Positions 47,544 to 57,479 of a stretch of 57,479 nt of DNA are shown here, one piece after another. The position numbers and the translations under genes were made by a program. The notes below the pieces were generated by a model. That model did not search any database. It was not told where the DNA came from and saw nothing but the letters and a program-made list of their open reading frames with translations. The DNA lies in contig JAEUPB010000077.1 in the NCBI GenBank assembly GCA_016789955.1, positions 1 through 57,479 of the forward strand. The letters run 5' to 3'. The DNA comes from Rubrivivax sp. (lineage in GTDB: Bacteria; Pseudomonadota; Gammaproteobacteria; Burkholderiales; Burkholderiaceae_C). The first letter of the stretch is position 1. Each line of letters begins with the position of its first letter.

Positions 47544-48581
47544 TCACGCCGACCACGCCACGGACCGACCGCAAACCCGTCGCCAGGCCGCAGCGAAGTC
47601 CGCCGGCGCAGGGGCCTCCACCTGCAGCCAGACCCCGGTGATCGGGTGCGCCAGCCCCAGCCGCAACGCATGCAGCGCCTGCCGCTGCAGCCCCAGCGCC
47701 GGGCGGCCGCCGTAGGTGGCATCGGCCAACAAGGGGTGCCCGAGCGAGGCGAGGTGCACGCGGATCTGGTGCGTGCGGCCGCTGTGCAGCGTGCACTGCA
47801 GCGCACAGGCATCGAGCCCTGTCGCCACCTGCCTCACGTCGGTCCGTGACGGGCGGCCGCCGCGCGCCTCGGCCACCACGGCCATTCGCACGCGGGACTG
47901 CGGATCGCGGCCGATCGGCTTGTCGACCGTCACCTCGTCGGTGGCCAGCGCGCCGTGCGCCAGCGCGAGGTACTCGCGGTGCACCTCTCGCGCGGCGATC
48001 GCTCGCACCAGGGCCACCACGGCCGGTAGCGTCTTGCCGACGACCATCGCGCCCGAGGTGTCCTTGTCCAGCCGGTGGACGATGCCGGCACGCGGCAACA
48101 TGGCGGCCCCGGAGTGGCGCGCGAGCAGACCGTTGAGCAGCGTTCCCGACCAGTTGCCGGGAGCGGGATGGACCACGAGCCCGGCCGGCTTGTCGACCAC
48201 CAGCACATGCTCGTCCTCGTGCAGCACCGCCAGCGCCATCGGCTGCGGCGTGTAGGCACGGCTTTCGTCGGTGGGGACGAGTTCGACCGCCACAGCCTGG
48301 CCGGCCCGCACCCGCAGCGCCGGCTTCGAGGCCACGACACCGTCCACGCGCACATGCCCGCGCTCGACCAACGACTGCAGGTGGCTGCGCGAGAACTCGG
48401 GCGCCATCGCCACCAGGCGCAGATCGAGGCGGCGCGTGTGCCCGGCCGCATCGACCACCGCCGTGCGCCATTCGCTCGCGCCATCGAACTCGGCAACAGC
48501 CGGATCGACGGGTTCCGGCTCGGCGACGACGGCCGGTCGGGCGCCTTCGGCCTCGGCCGAGGGCTTGCGCTGGCGGTTCAT
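47544..48581 (-). CDS. rluD: RluD-type 23S rRNA pseudouridine synthase
   Basis: 345 residues: S4 domain (about 48-110) and RluA-family catalytic domain with [12 protein letters not shown] (Asp172), then [12 protein letters not shown]. Modifies U1911, U1915 and U1917 in helix 69. The pairing with bamD, divergently transcribed across a 53-base gap, is conserved in proteobacteria. About 45 N-terminal residues are an unconserved extension. Confidence 0.93.
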   Translation of the reverse strand: MNRQRKPSAEAEGARPAVVAEPEPVDPAVAEFDGASEWRTAVVDAAGHTRRLDLRLVAMAPEFSRSHLQSLVERGHVRVDGVVASKPALRVRAGQAVAVELVPTDESRAYTPQPMALAVLHEDEHVLVVDKPAGLVVHPAPGNWSGTLLNGLLARHSGAAMLPRAGIVHRLDKDTSGAMVVGKTLPAVVALVRAIAAREVHREYLALAHGALATDEVTVDKPIGRDPQSRVRMAVVAEARGGRPSRTDVRQVATGLDACALQCTLHSGRTHQIRVHLASLGHPLLADATYGGRPALGLQRQALHALRLGLAHPITGVWLQVEAPAPADFAAAWRRVCGRSVAWSA

Positions 48582-48634
48582 AATCGCCCGTCTCCCTCAA
48601 GCACGGGTGCCCTGGAGCGCCCCAGCCCTTCCCG

Positions 48635-49453
48635 ATGAGTTCGAAAGACCCGCAGCGCGGTGTGGCGAACTGGTTCGCGGTGCCGTTGCTGGTGGCCGCG
48701 CTGGTGACGGCCGGATGCTCGAGCACGCCCGATGCCCCCACCGGCCAGAACGCCGAAAAATTGTATCGGGAGGCCAAGGACGACCTCCAGTCGGGCAGCT
48801 ACGAGCGCGCGATCAAGGGCCTCGAGCGCGTCGAAGGCCTGGGTGCCGGCTCGCTGCTGGCGCAACAGGCGCAACTCGACCTCGCCTACGCTTACTGGCG
48901 CACCAACGAGCGGGCGCAGGCGCTGACGACGATCGAGCGCTTCATCAAGCTGAACCCGTCGAGCCCGGCGCTCGACTATGCGATGTACCTGCGCGGCATC
49001 GTCAACTTCAACGACGACCTGGGCCTGTTGGGCAGCCTGTTCGGACAGGACCTGAGCGAGCGCGACCAGCGCGCCGCGCGCGATTCGTTCGCCGCGTTCA
49101 AGCTGCTGGTCGACCAGTTCCCCGACTCGAAGTACACGCCCGACGCGCAGGCGCGCATGCGCTACATCGTCGACGCGCTGGCCAGCTACGAGGTGCACGT
49201 GGCGCGCTACTACTTCCGGCGCGGCGCCTACGTGGCGGCCGCCAACCGGGCGCAGCAGGCCGTCACCGAGTTCCAGCAGTCGCCGGCTGCCGAGGAAGCG
49301 CTCGCGATCATGGTGCGCAGCTACGACCGCCTGCAGCTCGCGCAGCTGCGCGACGACGCCGAGCGCGTGCTGCGGGCCAGCTACCCTTCGAGCCGCTACC
49401 TCGCCGGCGCCGACATCGGCGCCATCAATCGGCCCTGGTGGAAGCTCTGGTAG
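48635..49453 (+). CDS. bamD: BamD, essential outer-membrane assembly lipoprotein
   Basis: 272 residues. Signal with lipobox TAGC (Cys28), then five TPR motifs ([26 protein letters not shown] onward) and the C-terminal [21 protein letters not shown] block typical of BamD. Couples BamA to the other subunits of the BAM complex. It is the only plus-strand gene in this part of the window apart from the PP2C phosphatase. Confidence 0.95.
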   Translation: MSSKDPQRGVANWFAVPLLVAALVTAGCSSTPDAPTGQNAEKLYREAKDDLQSGSYERAIKGLERVEGLGAGSLLAQQAQLDLAYAYWRTNERAQALTTIERFIKLNPSSPALDYAMYLRGIVNFNDDLGLLGSLFGQDLSERDQRAARDSFAAFKLLVDQFPDSKYTPDAQARMRYIVDALASYEVHVARYYFRRGAYVAAANRAQQAVTEFQQSPAAEEALAIMVRSYDRLQLAQLRDDAERVLRASYPSSRYLAGADIGAINRPWWKLW

Positions 49454-49463
49454 CCGCGGCAAC

Positions 49464-51455
49464 TCAGTCGCGGTGATCGGCCGCGAGCACGGCCAGCCAC
49501 TCGAACAGCTCGGCCTCGTCGCCGCAACGGGCCATCGGCGGCAGTGCGCGCAGCAGCCGCGCACCGTAGCCCATCTGCGCCAGCCGCGGGTCGCACACCA
49601 CGAGGACACCCCGGTCGGTTTCGCTGCGGATCAGCCGCCCGCCGCCCTGCTTCAACGAAACCGCCGCCTCGGCGAGGAAGTACTCGTCGAAGGCGCTGCC
49701 GCCGCGTGACTCGATGACCCGCGAGCGTGCCTGCACCAGCGGGTCGTTCGGCGGCGGGAAGGGCAGCTTGTCGATGACCACGGCCTGCAGCGCGTCACCG
49801 GGCATGTCGATGCCTTCCCAGAAGCTCTGCGACCCGAGCAGCACGGCGCCGCGCCCGTTGCCGTAGCGCTCCAGCATCTCGCGCCGCGACCGCTCGCCCT
49901 GCACCAGCACCGACAGGCCGGCGCCTTCGGCCGAGCGACGCACCGCCTCGGCGATGGCCGGCAGCACCCGCAGCGTGGTCGTCAGCACGAAGGTGCGTCC
50001 GTTCAGCGCCTGCGCCACGCGGGCCGCCAGCGCGCCCACCGCGGCCGGGTGCCCCGCATCGGCGGGCTTGGCGAAGCGCGGCGGCACCCACAGCCGCGCA
50101 TGGCGCGGATAGTCGAACGGGCTGCCGAGTTTGAGCACGCGAGCATCCTCGAGGCCGCAGGCGCGAGTGAACCAGCTCAGCGCCGCGTCGTCGCCGAGCG
50201 TGGCCGACGTGAACACCCAGGCTTTCGGGGCGCGCTGCCGCTGTTCGCCCAGCATCTCGCGGATGTCCAGCGGCGAGTCGACCAGCCGCGCCTGCTGCGG
50301 CGACAGGTCGATCCACCGCACGCGGCCTTCTTCCGCGTCCTCGGTGAAGCCTTGCGCCAGCGCCCGCAGCGCCTGCGCGCGCACGGCCGCCTGCGCGAGG
50401 TCGGGCGACGACTCGCCGATGAAGGCCGCGGCCTCCGCCGCGGCCTGCAGCGCCTCGGCGAGCGCCTCGAGCGGCGCCTGCAACGCCCCGCCCGCGGCGC
50501 GCTCGCGCCAATGCAGCTTGATGACGCCGCGCACGTCGGTGAGCCGGCCGGCGCAGGCCAGGCGCAGCTCGCGTGCGGCGCGCTCCACGGCCGCCGCCAG
50601 GTCGTGCCAGGGCTGCAGGCCGCGGGCGTGCTGCAGCCCGAGCGCGAGCAGGTCGCGCGCGAGGTCCAGGCACTGCCCGGTGGAGATCTGACGCCCGAGG
50701 AACTGCACACCGGTCTCGACGAGCTGGTGCGCCTCGTCGAACACCGCCGCGTCGACCGTGGGCAGCAGTTCGGCCACGCCGCTGTCTCGCAGCGCGATGT
50801 CGGCGAAGAACAGGTGATGGTTCACCACCACGAGGTCGGCCTGCATCGCCTCGCGCCGCGCGGCCACCACGTGGCAGGCGGCGAACTTCGGGCACTCGCT
50901 GCCCAGGCAGTTGTCGCGCGTCGACGTGACCAGCGGGATCAGCGGCGAGCGCTCGTCCAGGCCGTCGATCTCGGCCAGGTCGCCGGTGCGCGTGGCCGAG
51001 GCCCAGGCCTCGACGCGCGCAAGCTGCCGCACGGCAAAGCGATCGGGCAACGTGCCCTGCTCGCGCACGAGCCCGAGGCGATGCCGGCAGAGGTAGCTGG
51101 CCCGGCCCTTCAGCAGCGCCAGCCGCATCGGCACGCCCAGCGCCTGCGCCAGGCCGGGCAGGTCGCGCAGGTAGAGCTGGTCCTGCAGCGCCTTGGTGGC
51201 TGTGCTGACGAGCGCACGCCGCCCGGCCAGCAGCAGCGGCACCAGGTACGCATAGGTCTTGCCGACACCGGTGCCGGCCTCGACGACCAGCGCCTCGCGC
51301 TCGTCGAGCGCCTGGGCCACGGCGGCGGCAAAGGCCTGTTGCTCCTGTCGCTCCTGGAAACGCGCGTCGCGCAGCGCGAGCGGCCCGCCCGCGGACAGCG
51401 CCTCGCGGGTGCGCCCGGGCAGCGACGTGTCGACTGGAGCGAGCGCGGGGGCCAA
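49464..51455 (-). CDS. yoaA: YoaA/DinG-type iron-sulfur ATP-dependent DNA helicase
   Basis: 663 residues, superfamily 2, XPD-like. Walker A GTGVGKT (61-67), DEAH box at 240-243, motif VI region QGGGRLIRSETDRG. Four cysteines (123, 183, 188, 194) between motifs I and II form the Fe-S cluster site. YoaA relatives associate with the chi subunit of DNA polymerase III and help repair blocked forks; E. coli DinG is similar, so the paralogue choice is not certain. A DUF465 gene ends 3 bases upstream. Confidence 0.9.
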   Translation of the reverse strand: MAPALAPVDTSLPGRTREALSAGGPLALRDARFQERQEQQAFAAAVAQALDEREALVVEAGTGVGKTYAYLVPLLLAGRRALVSTATKALQDQLYLRDLPGLAQALGVPMRLALLKGRASYLCRHRLGLVREQGTLPDRFAVRQLARVEAWASATRTGDLAEIDGLDERSPLIPLVTSTRDNCLGSECPKFAACHVVAARREAMQADLVVVNHHLFFADIALRDSGVAELLPTVDAAVFDEAHQLVETGVQFLGRQISTGQCLDLARDLLALGLQHARGLQPWHDLAAAVERAARELRLACAGRLTDVRGVIKLHWRERAAGGALQAPLEALAEALQAAAEAAAFIGESSPDLAQAAVRAQALRALAQGFTEDAEEGRVRWIDLSPQQARLVDSPLDIREMLGEQRQRAPKAWVFTSATLGDDAALSWFTRACGLEDARVLKLGSPFDYPRHARLWVPPRFAKPADAGHPAAVGALAARVAQALNGRTFVLTTTLRVLPAIAEAVRRSAEGAGLSVLVQGERSRREMLERYGNGRGAVLLGSQSFWEGIDMPGDALQAVVIDKLPFPPPNDPLVQARSRVIESRGGSAFDEYFLAEAAVSLKQGGGRLIRSETDRGVLVVCDPRLAQMGYGARLLRALPPMARCGDEAELFEWLAVLAADHRD

Positions 51456-51458
51456 CAG

Positions 51459-51662
51459 CTACGCGGGCTCCGGAGGCTCGATCGCGCCCTCGAGGCGCGA
51501 GATCTCGTCGCGCAGCGCAAGGCGCCGCTTCTTGAGTCGTCTCAGGGTGAGTTCATCGACGGGCCTGTCGAGCACGCCGCGGTCGATGAGATCGTCGAGG
51601 TCCGCATGCTCCATGCGGAGCTCGATCAGCCGCCGTTGCGGGGAGTGCAGGTTGTTGTCCAT
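51459..51662 (-). CDS. DUF465 (YdcH-like) small helical protein
   Basis: 67 residues forming two helices: SPQRRLIELRMEHADLDDLIDR and LRRLKKRRLALRDEISRLE, the DUF465 pattern. Function is unknown. Cotranscribed with the helicase. Divergent from the PP2C phosphatase with 44 bases between the starts. Confidence 0.87.
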   Translation of the reverse strand: MDNNLHSPQRRLIELRMEHADLDDLIDRGVLDRPVDELTLRRLKKRRLALRDEISRLEGAIEPPEPA

Positions 51663-51706
51663 TGCTGCACGCGTCAGGCGTGAGCGACCAGTTTATATTC
51701 GTCCGG

Positions 51707-52474
51707 ATGCCTTCCGCCACAGCGGCTTTCCGGCTCAGTGCCGCCACGGGATTGCACCGTGGCGACCGGGCCTACCAGCAAGACCAGGTCGAGCTCATCG
51801 CGCATGAACGCGTGAAGGGCTGCCTGCTCGCGGTGGTGGCCGACGGCATGGGCGGCAAGAGCGGCGGGCGCAAGGCCGCCGACCAGGTGCTGCTCACGTC
51901 GCGCCAGATCTACGACCGCTACGTGCCGGCCGAGGAGGACGCGGGCGAACTGCTGCGGCAGATCGTCAACGAGTCGCACCTCATGATCAAGCTCACCGCG
52001 ATCACCGCGGAGGAGGAGCCGCACAGCACGCTGGCGGCGTTCCTGCTGCAGCCCGACCTGCGCTGCGACGTCGTGCACGCGGGCGACTCGCGCGTCTACC
52101 ACTACCGCGGTGGCGAGATGCTGTGGCGCACGATCGACCACAGCTTCGTGCAGCGCCTGGTGGAGGAAGGCAAGATCACCGAGGAGCAGGCCAACACGCA
52201 CCCGCAGTCGAACCTGCTCACCGGGTGCCTGGGCACGCAGACCGATCCCCCGGTGGCCCTGCACCACATCGACCGGCTCGAGTTCGGCGACACGATGATC
52301 GCGTGCAGCGACGGGTTGTGGCACTACTTCACCCCGAAGGAAATCGGCGCGATCCTGCATGCCCTGCCGCCGCGCGAAGCGGCGGAGATGCTGGTCAGCA
52401 AGGCCCGTCAGCGGGCGCGCGGCGGCGGCGACAACCTGTCGCTGGCGATGGTGCGCGTCGACCCACTGGGCTGA
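51707..52474 (+). CDS. PP2C-family protein phosphatase
   Basis: 255 residues. Metal-dependent Ser/Thr phosphatase: RGDRAYQQDQ near 18, VADGMGG (44-50), HAGDSRVYHYR (GDSR at 126-129), CSDGLWHY and GGDNLSLAM carry the metal Asp residues. In bacteria such enzymes usually oppose a Hanks-type kinase; none is within the window. The start at 51707 begins before the first conserved strand. TTTATATT ends 8 bases upstream, so the promoter is very close. Confidence 0.9.
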   Translation: MPSATAAFRLSAATGLHRGDRAYQQDQVELIAHERVKGCLLAVVADGMGGKSGGRKAADQVLLTSRQIYDRYVPAEEDAGELLRQIVNESHLMIKLTAITAEEEPHSTLAAFLLQPDLRCDVVHAGDSRVYHYRGGEMLWRTIDHSFVQRLVEEGKITEEQANTHPQSNLLTGCLGTQTDPPVALHHIDRLEFGDTMIACSDGLWHYFTPKEIGAILHALPPREAAEMLVSKARQRARGGGDNLSLAMVRVDPLG

Positions 52475-52527
52475 TTCCCCGAGCGGCCCCGTGCGGCCGC
52501 CGCAAGCGATGGAACGGAGCCGCTGAC

Positions 52528-53139
52528 TCAGCGGCTCGCAGCGCTGGCGGCAGGCAGCGGAGCGCCCTTCACACCCCCCTGCGTACGCGCCTCGCGCTCG
52601 CGCTGCCGCTGCTCGATGCGCGCCTTGCGCTCGGCCGCCTGCCGGCGCCGTTCGGCCGATCGAGCGACACGCGCGGCGGCGGTGGCCCCGTCGGCGTCCA
52701 GCGGCACACGTGAGGCTGCCGGGGCCCAGTGGCCGGCGGATGAGGCGGCCAGCGCCGGCTTCGGCGCACGGCCTTCGCCGGAGACCGGCGCGGCGGATGC
52801 CGCCGACGCCGCCTGCGCAGCGGCCTGAGCCCGCTTGTCGGCGATCGCCTCGCGACGCACCCGGGCGCGTTCGCGCCGCTCCACGTCGTCGAGCTTCAGT
52901 TCCTGCTCGCGCACCACGGCCAGGGCCCGGCGGCGCTCGGCACGGGCCGCTTCGACGCACGGCGTGACGACGAAGTGCTCGCGGCAGGCGGATTCCTCGA
53001 CGCGGTAGCGGCTCTCGATCGCGGCGCGTTGGGAGGCCAGGCGCTGGCGCTCGGTGGCGGCCTCGTCGGCCTGCACAGGCGCGGCCTGCAGCGCGGCCAT
53101 CGCGGCGGCGAACAGTGCGCGCGCGCAGGCTGCCGTCAT
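52528..53139 (-). CDS. exported Arg/Ala-rich hypothetical protein
   Basis: 203 residues with a signal peptide (about 1-24, ending VQA-D). The mature part is highly charged and helical: SRYRVEESACREHFVVTPCVEAARAERRR carries two cysteines about 9 apart, followed by long Arg/Glu/Ala-rich coiled-coil-like stretches. No known domain. The ATG overlaps the zapE stop (ATGA), so it belongs to that operon. Confidence 0.72.
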   Translation of the reverse strand: MTAACARALFAAAMAALQAAPVQADEAATERQRLASQRAAIESRYRVEESACREHFVVTPCVEAARAERRRALAVVREQELKLDDVERRERARVRREAIADKRAQAAAQAASAASAAPVSGEGRAPKPALAASSAGHWAPAASRVPLDADGATAAARVARSAERRRQAAERKARIEQRQREREARTQGGVKGAPLPAASAASR

Positions 53140-54233
53140 GTCAGCGACGTGTCGACCACGCGCCGCTGCAGCGCGAGGAACTCCACGGTCCGCATCTCCG
53201 CCAGCCGCGACACGGTGCGCGGGAACTCGTGCGCCAGCGGCCCCTCGGTGTACAGCTGCTCGGCCGGCACCGCGGCGGAGACGACGAGCTTCACGCGGCG
53301 GTCGTACAGCACGTCGACCAGCCACGTGAAGCGGCGCGCCTCGCTGGCGAGCTTGGGCGGCATCGCCGGCACGCCCGACAGCAGCACGGTGTGGAACTGC
53401 GTGGCGATCTCGAGGTAGTCGTTCTGCGAGCGCGGCCCGCCGCACAGCGTGCGGAAGTCGAACCACACCACCCCGCCGGCGCGGCGGATCGCGCGGATCG
53501 TGCGCTGCTCGATCTGCAGCACCGGGTCCTCGTCCTGCGCCTCGGCCAGTCGCTCGAAGGTCTCGGTCATCGCACGATCAGCGGCCTCGTCCACCGGCGT
53601 CAGGTACATCGCCAACTGCTCGAGCGTGCGCTGGCGGTAGTCGACGCCCGCATCCACCGAGATCACCTCCAGCTTCGCCTTCAGCAGTTCGATGGCAGGC
53701 AGGATGCGATCGCGGTGCAGCCCGTTTGGGTACAGCGCATCGGGGTGGAAGTTCGACGTGGTCACGATGCTCACGCGATTGTCGAACATCGCCTGCAGCA
53801 GGCGGTGCAGGATCATCGCGTCGGTCACGTCGGCGACGTGGAACTCGTCGAAGCAGATCAGCCGGAAGCGGCGGGAGATGCGTTGCCCGAGCTCGTCGAG
53901 CGGGTTGACCGTGCCCTTGAGCTCCTGCAGTTCGCGGTGCACCTCGCGCATGAACTCGTGGAAGTGCAGCCGCGTCTTGCGCGTCAGCGGCACCGACTGG
54001 AAGAAGCAGTCCATCAGGAAGCTCTTCCCGCGGCCCACGCCGCCGTGCATGTAGACGCCGCGCGGGATCGGGGGCCGGACCAGCAGCTTGGTCACGGCAT
54101 TGCTGCGCCGCGACTTGTAGGCGATCCACTCGTCCTCGCAGCGCTCGAGCGAGTCGATCGCCCGGCGCTGCGCCGCGTCGGCGGTGTAGCCGCGCTCGGC
54201 CAGCGTGGCGTCGAAGAGCGCCCGGACGCCCAC
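53136..54233 (-). CDS. zapE: ZapE, AFG1-like division ATPase
   Basis: 365 residues. AFG1/ZapE ATPase: GVYMHGGVGRGKS (Walker A 64-71), LICFDEFHVADVTDAM (Walker B and sensor) and TTSNFHPDALYPNGLHRDRILP. Implicated in Z-ring stability and membrane-protein turnover. GTG start at 54233, eight bases after the lpdA stop. Location after lpdA is common in betaproteobacteria. Confidence 0.94.
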   Translation of the reverse strand: MGVRALFDATLAERGYTADAAQRRAIDSLERCEDEWIAYKSRRSNAVTKLLVRPPIPRGVYMHGGVGRGKSFLMDCFFQSVPLTRKTRLHFHEFMREVHRELQELKGTVNPLDELGQRISRRFRLICFDEFHVADVTDAMILHRLLQAMFDNRVSIVTTSNFHPDALYPNGLHRDRILPAIELLKAKLEVISVDAGVDYRQRTLEQLAMYLTPVDEAADRAMTETFERLAEAQDEDPVLQIEQRTIRAIRRAGGVVWFDFRTLCGGPRSQNDYLEIATQFHTVLLSGVPAMPPKLASEARRFTWLVDVLYDRRVKLVVSAAVPAEQLYTEGPLAHEFPRTVSRLAEMRTVEFLALQRRVVDTSLT

Positions 54234-54241
54234 CGGTTGAA

Positions 54242-55669
54242 TCAGAAGTTCAACGTGCGCCTGTCGACCGCCAGCGCCGCTTCCTTCGTCGCCTCCGACA
54301 GCGACGGGTGGGCGTGGCAGATGCGCGCGATGTCCTCGCTGCTGGCCCGGAACGACATCGCCACCACGGCCTCGGCGATCAGCTCACTGGCCATCGGCCC
54401 GACGATGTGCACGCCGAGGATCTCGTCGGTTGCGGCGTCTGCCAGGAACTTCACCATGCCGGTGGTGTCGCCCAGTGCCCGTGCACGGCCGTTGGCCAGG
54501 AACGGGAACGTGCCGGCCTTGTAGGCGCGCCCCGAGGCCTTGAGCTGCTGCTCGGTCTGGCCGACCCACGCGATCTCGGGGCTGGTGTAGATCACCCACG
54601 GGATCGTGTTGAAGTCGACGTGGCCATGCTGGCCGGCGATGCGCTCGGCCACCGCCACGCCTTCCTCCTCGGCCTTGTGCGCGAGCATCGGCCCGCGCAC
54701 CACGTCGCCCACCGCCCAGACGCCGGGCAGGTTGGTGCGGCAGTCTCCGTCGACGACGATGGCACCGCGCTCGTCGAGCTTCAGTCCGACGCCATCGGCG
54801 TTCAGGCCCGTCGTGTTCGGCACGCGGCCGATGCTGACGATGAGCTTGTCGACGGCCAGCGTCTGCGCCGCGCCCTTGGCGTCGGCGTAGGCCACGGTGA
54901 CGCCCTTCTTGTCGGTCTTGATCTCGCCGACCTTCACGCCGAGTTCGATCTTCAGGCCCTGCTTCGTGAACGCCTTGTGCGCTTCCTTGGCGATCTGCTC
55001 GTCCACGGCACCGAGGAAGGTCGGCAGCGCCTCCAGCACCGTGACCTCGGCCCCCAGGCGCCGCCACACCGAACCCATCTCCAGGCCGATGACGCCGCTG
55101 CCGATCAGGCCGAGCCGCCTGGGCACGGCGCCGATGCGCAGGGCGCCGTCGTTGCTGAGGATGCTGTCCTCGTCGAACGGCACGCCGGGCAGCGCACGGG
55201 CGTTCGAACCGGTGGCCACGATCACCTGCTTCGCGAGCAGCGTCTCGTTCGCGGCGCCCGCCACGGCGATCTCGTAGCCCGCCTCGGCGGCCTTCACGAA
55301 CGAACCCCTGCCGTGGAAGAACGTCACCTTGTTCTTCTTGAAGAGGTACAGGATGCCGTCGTTGTTCTGCTTCACGACGGCGTCCTTGCGGCCGAGCATC
55401 TTCTTCACGTCGATGCTCAGGTCCTTCAGCCCGATGCCGTGCTCGGCGAAGTGGTGCGCCGCGTGCGCGTAGTGCTCGCTGGACTGCAGCAGCGCCTTGC
55501 TCGGGATGCAGCCCACGTTCGTGCACGTGCCGCCGGGTGCCGGACCGCCCTTGTCGTTCTTCCACTCGTCGATGCAGGCCGTGTTCAGGCCCAGCTGCGC
55601 GGCGCGGATGGCGGCGATGTAGCCGCCGGGGCCGCCGCCGATGACGACCACGTCGAATTGTTTGCTCAT
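54242..55669 (-). CDS. lpdA: dihydrolipoyl dehydrogenase (E3)
   Basis: 475 residues. FAD site [20 protein letters not shown], redox-active disulfide Cys49-Cys54 ([12 protein letters not shown]), NAD-binding [13 protein letters not shown] and the C-terminal HAHPSLSE active-site His. Reoxidises dihydrolipoamide on the E2 of 2-oxoglutarate dehydrogenase encoded just upstream. Ten bases separate it from odhB. Confidence 0.97.
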   Translation of the reverse strand: MSKQFDVVVIGGGPGGYIAAIRAAQLGLNTACIDEWKNDKGGPAPGGTCTNVGCIPSKALLQSSEHYAHAAHHFAEHGIGLKDLSIDVKKMLGRKDAVVKQNNDGILYLFKKNKVTFFHGRGSFVKAAEAGYEIAVAGAANETLLAKQVIVATGSNARALPGVPFDEDSILSNDGALRIGAVPRRLGLIGSGVIGLEMGSVWRRLGAEVTVLEALPTFLGAVDEQIAKEAHKAFTKQGLKIELGVKVGEIKTDKKGVTVAYADAKGAAQTLAVDKLIVSIGRVPNTTGLNADGVGLKLDERGAIVVDGDCRTNLPGVWAVGDVVRGPMLAHKAEEEGVAVAERIAGQHGHVDFNTIPWVIYTSPEIAWVGQTEQQLKASGRAYKAGTFPFLANGRARALGDTTGMVKFLADAATDEILGVHIVGPMASELIAEAVVAMSFRASSEDIARICHAHPSLSEATKEAALAVDRRTLNF

Positions 55670-55679
55670 GGCCGCGACC

Positions 55680-56930
55680 TCAGATGTCGAACAGGAGGCG
55701 GGCGGGATCTTCCAGCGCCTCCTTCATCGCCACGAGACCTAGCACGGCCTCGCGTCCGTCGATGATGCGGTGGTCGTAGCTCATCGCCAGGTAGTTGATC
55801 GGCCGCACGACGACCTGGCCGTTCTCCACCACCGCACGGTCCTTCGTGGCGTGCACGCCGAGGATCGCGCTCTGCGGCGGATTGATGATGGGCGTGGAAA
55901 GCATCGAGCCGAACACGCCGCCGTTGCTGATCGAGAACGTGCCGCCCGAGAGCTCCTCGATCGACAGCTTGCCGTCGGCGGCCTTCTTGCCGTACTCGGC
56001 GATCTTCTTCTCGACGTCGGCGAACGACATCTGGTCGGCATTGCGCAGGATCGGCACCACCAGGCCGCGCGGCGAGCCCACCGCGATGCCGATGTCGAAG
56101 TAGCCGTGGTAGACGATGTCGTTGCCATCGACACTGGCATTGAGCAGCGGGAACTTCTTCAGCGCGGCCACCGCCGCCTTGACGAAGAAGCTCATGAAGC
56201 CGATCTTGACGCCGTGCTCCTTCTCGAAGCGCTCCTGGAAGCGCTTGCGCATCTCCATTACCGGCGCCATGTTGACCTCGTTGAAGGTGGTCAGGATGGC
56301 GTTGGTGGACTGCGACTGCAGCAGCCGCTCGGCCACGCGGGCCCGCAGCCGCGACATCGGCACGCGCTGCTCGGGCCGGTCGCCCAGCAGCGGCGCAGCC
56401 GGCGCCGCCACCGGCGGCAGCGGCGCGGCCAGAGCAGGTGCTGGAGCAGCGGCGGCCTTGGGCGCAGGCTTGGGTGCCGCCAGCGCGCCGAGCACGTCGC
56501 CCTTGGTGACGCGGCCGTCGCGGCCGCTGCCGGCGACGTCGGCCGCCGACATCTTGTTTTCGGCCAGCAACTTGGCGGCGGCCGGCATGGCCACGTCGCC
56601 CTTGCCCTGCGCCGGCGCGGCAGCCGGGGCCGCAGCTGCTGCAGCGGCAGCGGCGGGAGCCGCAGCCGGAGCGGCGGCACCGGCCTTGGCCTCGGTGTCG
56701 ATGCGCGCGATCACCTGCTCGGCGGTGACGGTGGCGCCATCAGCCACCACGTGCTCGGCCAGCACGCCGCCGGCCGGGGCCGGCACTTCGAGAACGACCT
56801 TGTCGGTCTCGATCTCGATCAGGATCTCGTCCATGGCCACGGCTTCACCGGGCTTCTTCTTCCACTGCAGCAAGGTGGCCTCGGCCACGGATTCGGACAG
56901 CTGCGGCACCTTGACTTCGACAATTGACAT
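55680..56930 (-). CDS. sucB: dihydrolipoamide succinyltransferase (E2 of 2-oxoglutarate dehydrogenase)
   Basis: 416 residues: one lipoyl domain with lipoyl-Lys44 (ETDKVVLEV), an Ala/Pro linker, the E1/E3-binding domain ([31 protein letters not shown]), a second linker and the acyltransferase core with His387 and Asp391 in DHRIIDGRE. Transfers succinyl groups to CoA. Follows sucA by 99 bases. Called odhB in some betaproteobacteria. Confidence 0.97.
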   Translation of the reverse strand: MSIVEVKVPQLSESVAEATLLQWKKKPGEAVAMDEILIEIETDKVVLEVPAPAGGVLAEHVVADGATVTAEQVIARIDTEAKAGAAAPAAAPAAAAAAAAAPAAAPAQGKGDVAMPAAAKLLAENKMSAADVAGSGRDGRVTKGDVLGALAAPKPAPKAAAAPAPALAAPLPPVAAPAAPLLGDRPEQRVPMSRLRARVAERLLQSQSTNAILTTFNEVNMAPVMEMRKRFQERFEKEHGVKIGFMSFFVKAAVAALKKFPLLNASVDGNDIVYHGYFDIGIAVGSPRGLVVPILRNADQMSFADVEKKIAEYGKKAADGKLSIEELSGGTFSISNGGVFGSMLSTPIINPPQSAILGVHATKDRAVVENGQVVVRPINYLAMSYDHRIIDGREAVLGLVAMKEALEDPARLLFDI

Positions 56931-57029
56931 GGTCTGACTCGGAATGTTTGTTGGGGTCGCACGCGGGCAGCCTAAGGGCGTTGGGCTCCCGCGAGCAGGG
57001 CTGCGGCGGCGCGCTGCGCCACCGCCGCC

Positions 57030-57479
57030 TCACTTGGACAGGACGAAGCCCTTCAGCTTGCCGAAGGCCTGGTCGAGCAGCGCCTTCTGCTGCTCCTGGT
57101 GCAGGTGGGCATAGCCCACCGCCGGAGAGGCCGAGGCCGGGCGGCCGGCATAGCCCAGCTTCTGCCCGTCGAGCATGTTCTCGTGCACGTAGTGCTGCAC
57201 GTAGAACCAGGCGCCCTGGTTCTGCGGCTCGTCCTGGCACCACACCACCTCGGTCGCGTTCGGGAAGCGCTTCAGCTCCGCGGCGAAGGCCTTGTGCGGG
57301 AACGGATAGAGCTGCTCGACGCGCAGGATCGCCACGTCCCAGGCCTTCTTCTCGTCGCGACGGCGGATCAGGTCGTAAGCCACCTTGCCCGAGCAGGCGA
57401 TCACGCGCTTGACCTTGTCGGGCTCCACCTCGGCGCGGCTGGCGCCGATCACCGTGCGGAACTCGCCCTTGGTGAACTC
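57030..57479 (-). CDS. sucA: 2-oxoglutarate dehydrogenase E1, C-terminal part (5' end outside window)
   Basis: The visible 149 C-terminal residues match E1: VIACSGKVAYDLIRRR, ILRVEQLYPFPHKAF, VWCQDEPQNQGAW and the ending YAGRPASASPAVGYAHLHQEQQKALL. Decarboxylates 2-oxoglutarate with thiamine diphosphate and passes the succinyl group to E2. Truncated by the window boundary only. Confidence 0.96.
   Translation of the reverse strand, partial: EFTKGEFRTVIGASRAEVEPDKVKRVIACSGKVAYDLIRRRDEKKAWDVAILRVEQLYPFPHKAFAAELKRFPNATEVVWCQDEPQNQGAWFYVQHYVHENMLDGQKLGYAGRPASASPAVGYAHLHQEQQKALLDQAFGKLKGFVLSK

Overview
The window is GC-rich DNA with gene content typical of a betaproteobacterium of the order Burkholderiales. 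The evidence is the hfq-hflX-hflK-hflC-hisZ-purA and ndk-rlmN-pilF-rodZ-ispG-hisS-yfgM-bamB-der order, the 2-oxoglutarate dehydrogenase genes with lpdA and zapE, and a tripartite-tricarboxylate-type (Bug) binding protein next to a LysR regulator. The style resembles the Rubrivivax/Leptothrix/Methylibium group, but genus cannot be fixed from the sequence alone. No rRNA, prophage, insertion sequence or CRISPR array was seen. There is one tRNA, tRNA-Leu(CAG).

Bases 1-13120 form a phosphate-starvation island: a PPK2 polyphosphate kinase (cut by the window edge), a secreted GlpQ-type phosphodiesterase, a Tat-exported PhoX-type phosphatase followed 2 bases later by a CorA/ZntB-type channel, a phnCDE transporter, a PlcP-type metallophosphoesterase, a phosphatidylserine decarboxylase, a class III aminotransferase, an Mpo1-like membrane protein and a GT4 glycosyltransferase. 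Six 7-4-7 Pho-box-like direct repeats lie in front of phoX, phnC, plcP, the aminotransferase, the Mpo1-like gene and the glycosyltransferase. At five of them a -10-like hexamer sits at exactly the same distance (offsets 11-16 after the box). For phnC, plcP and the glycosyltransferase the start codon then falls where transcription should begin, so these mRNAs may be leaderless. The PlcP-like plus GT4 pair matches the known phospholipid-to-glycolipid replacement system. The aminotransferase, the variant decarboxylase and the Mpo1-like protein are unassigned candidate additions to it.

Bases 13188-17442 hold accessory genes: a membrane protein, a small ribbon-helix-helix-like protein behind a perfect AT-rich palindrome, an SRPBCC protein, a TfoX-like protein, a decayed class III cyclase remnant and a secreted tannase-family esterase. 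Bases 17455-24543 look catabolic: LysR regulator, Bug binding protein, cupin and sulfatase/phosphonate-monoester-hydrolase operon, GFA protein, M20 amidohydrolase and SDR. A 19-bp palindromic LysR-type site occurs at the same distance and in the same orientation before the Bug gene and before the sulfatase operon, which ties them into one regulon.

Bases 24685-57479 are mostly housekeeping: a long-form SRAP protein, RNase R, tRNA-Leu with a duplicated 3' end and terminator, then long minus-strand operons for purine and histidine synthesis, membrane quality control (HflKC), Hfq, Der, outer-membrane assembly (BamB, BamD), isoprenoid synthesis (IspG), cell shape (RodZ), type IV pili (PilF), rRNA/tRNA modification (RlmN, RluB, RluD), chromosome segregation (ScpB), a YoaA-type helicase, a PP2C phosphatase and the odhB-lpdA-zapE end of the 2-oxoglutarate dehydrogenase operon.
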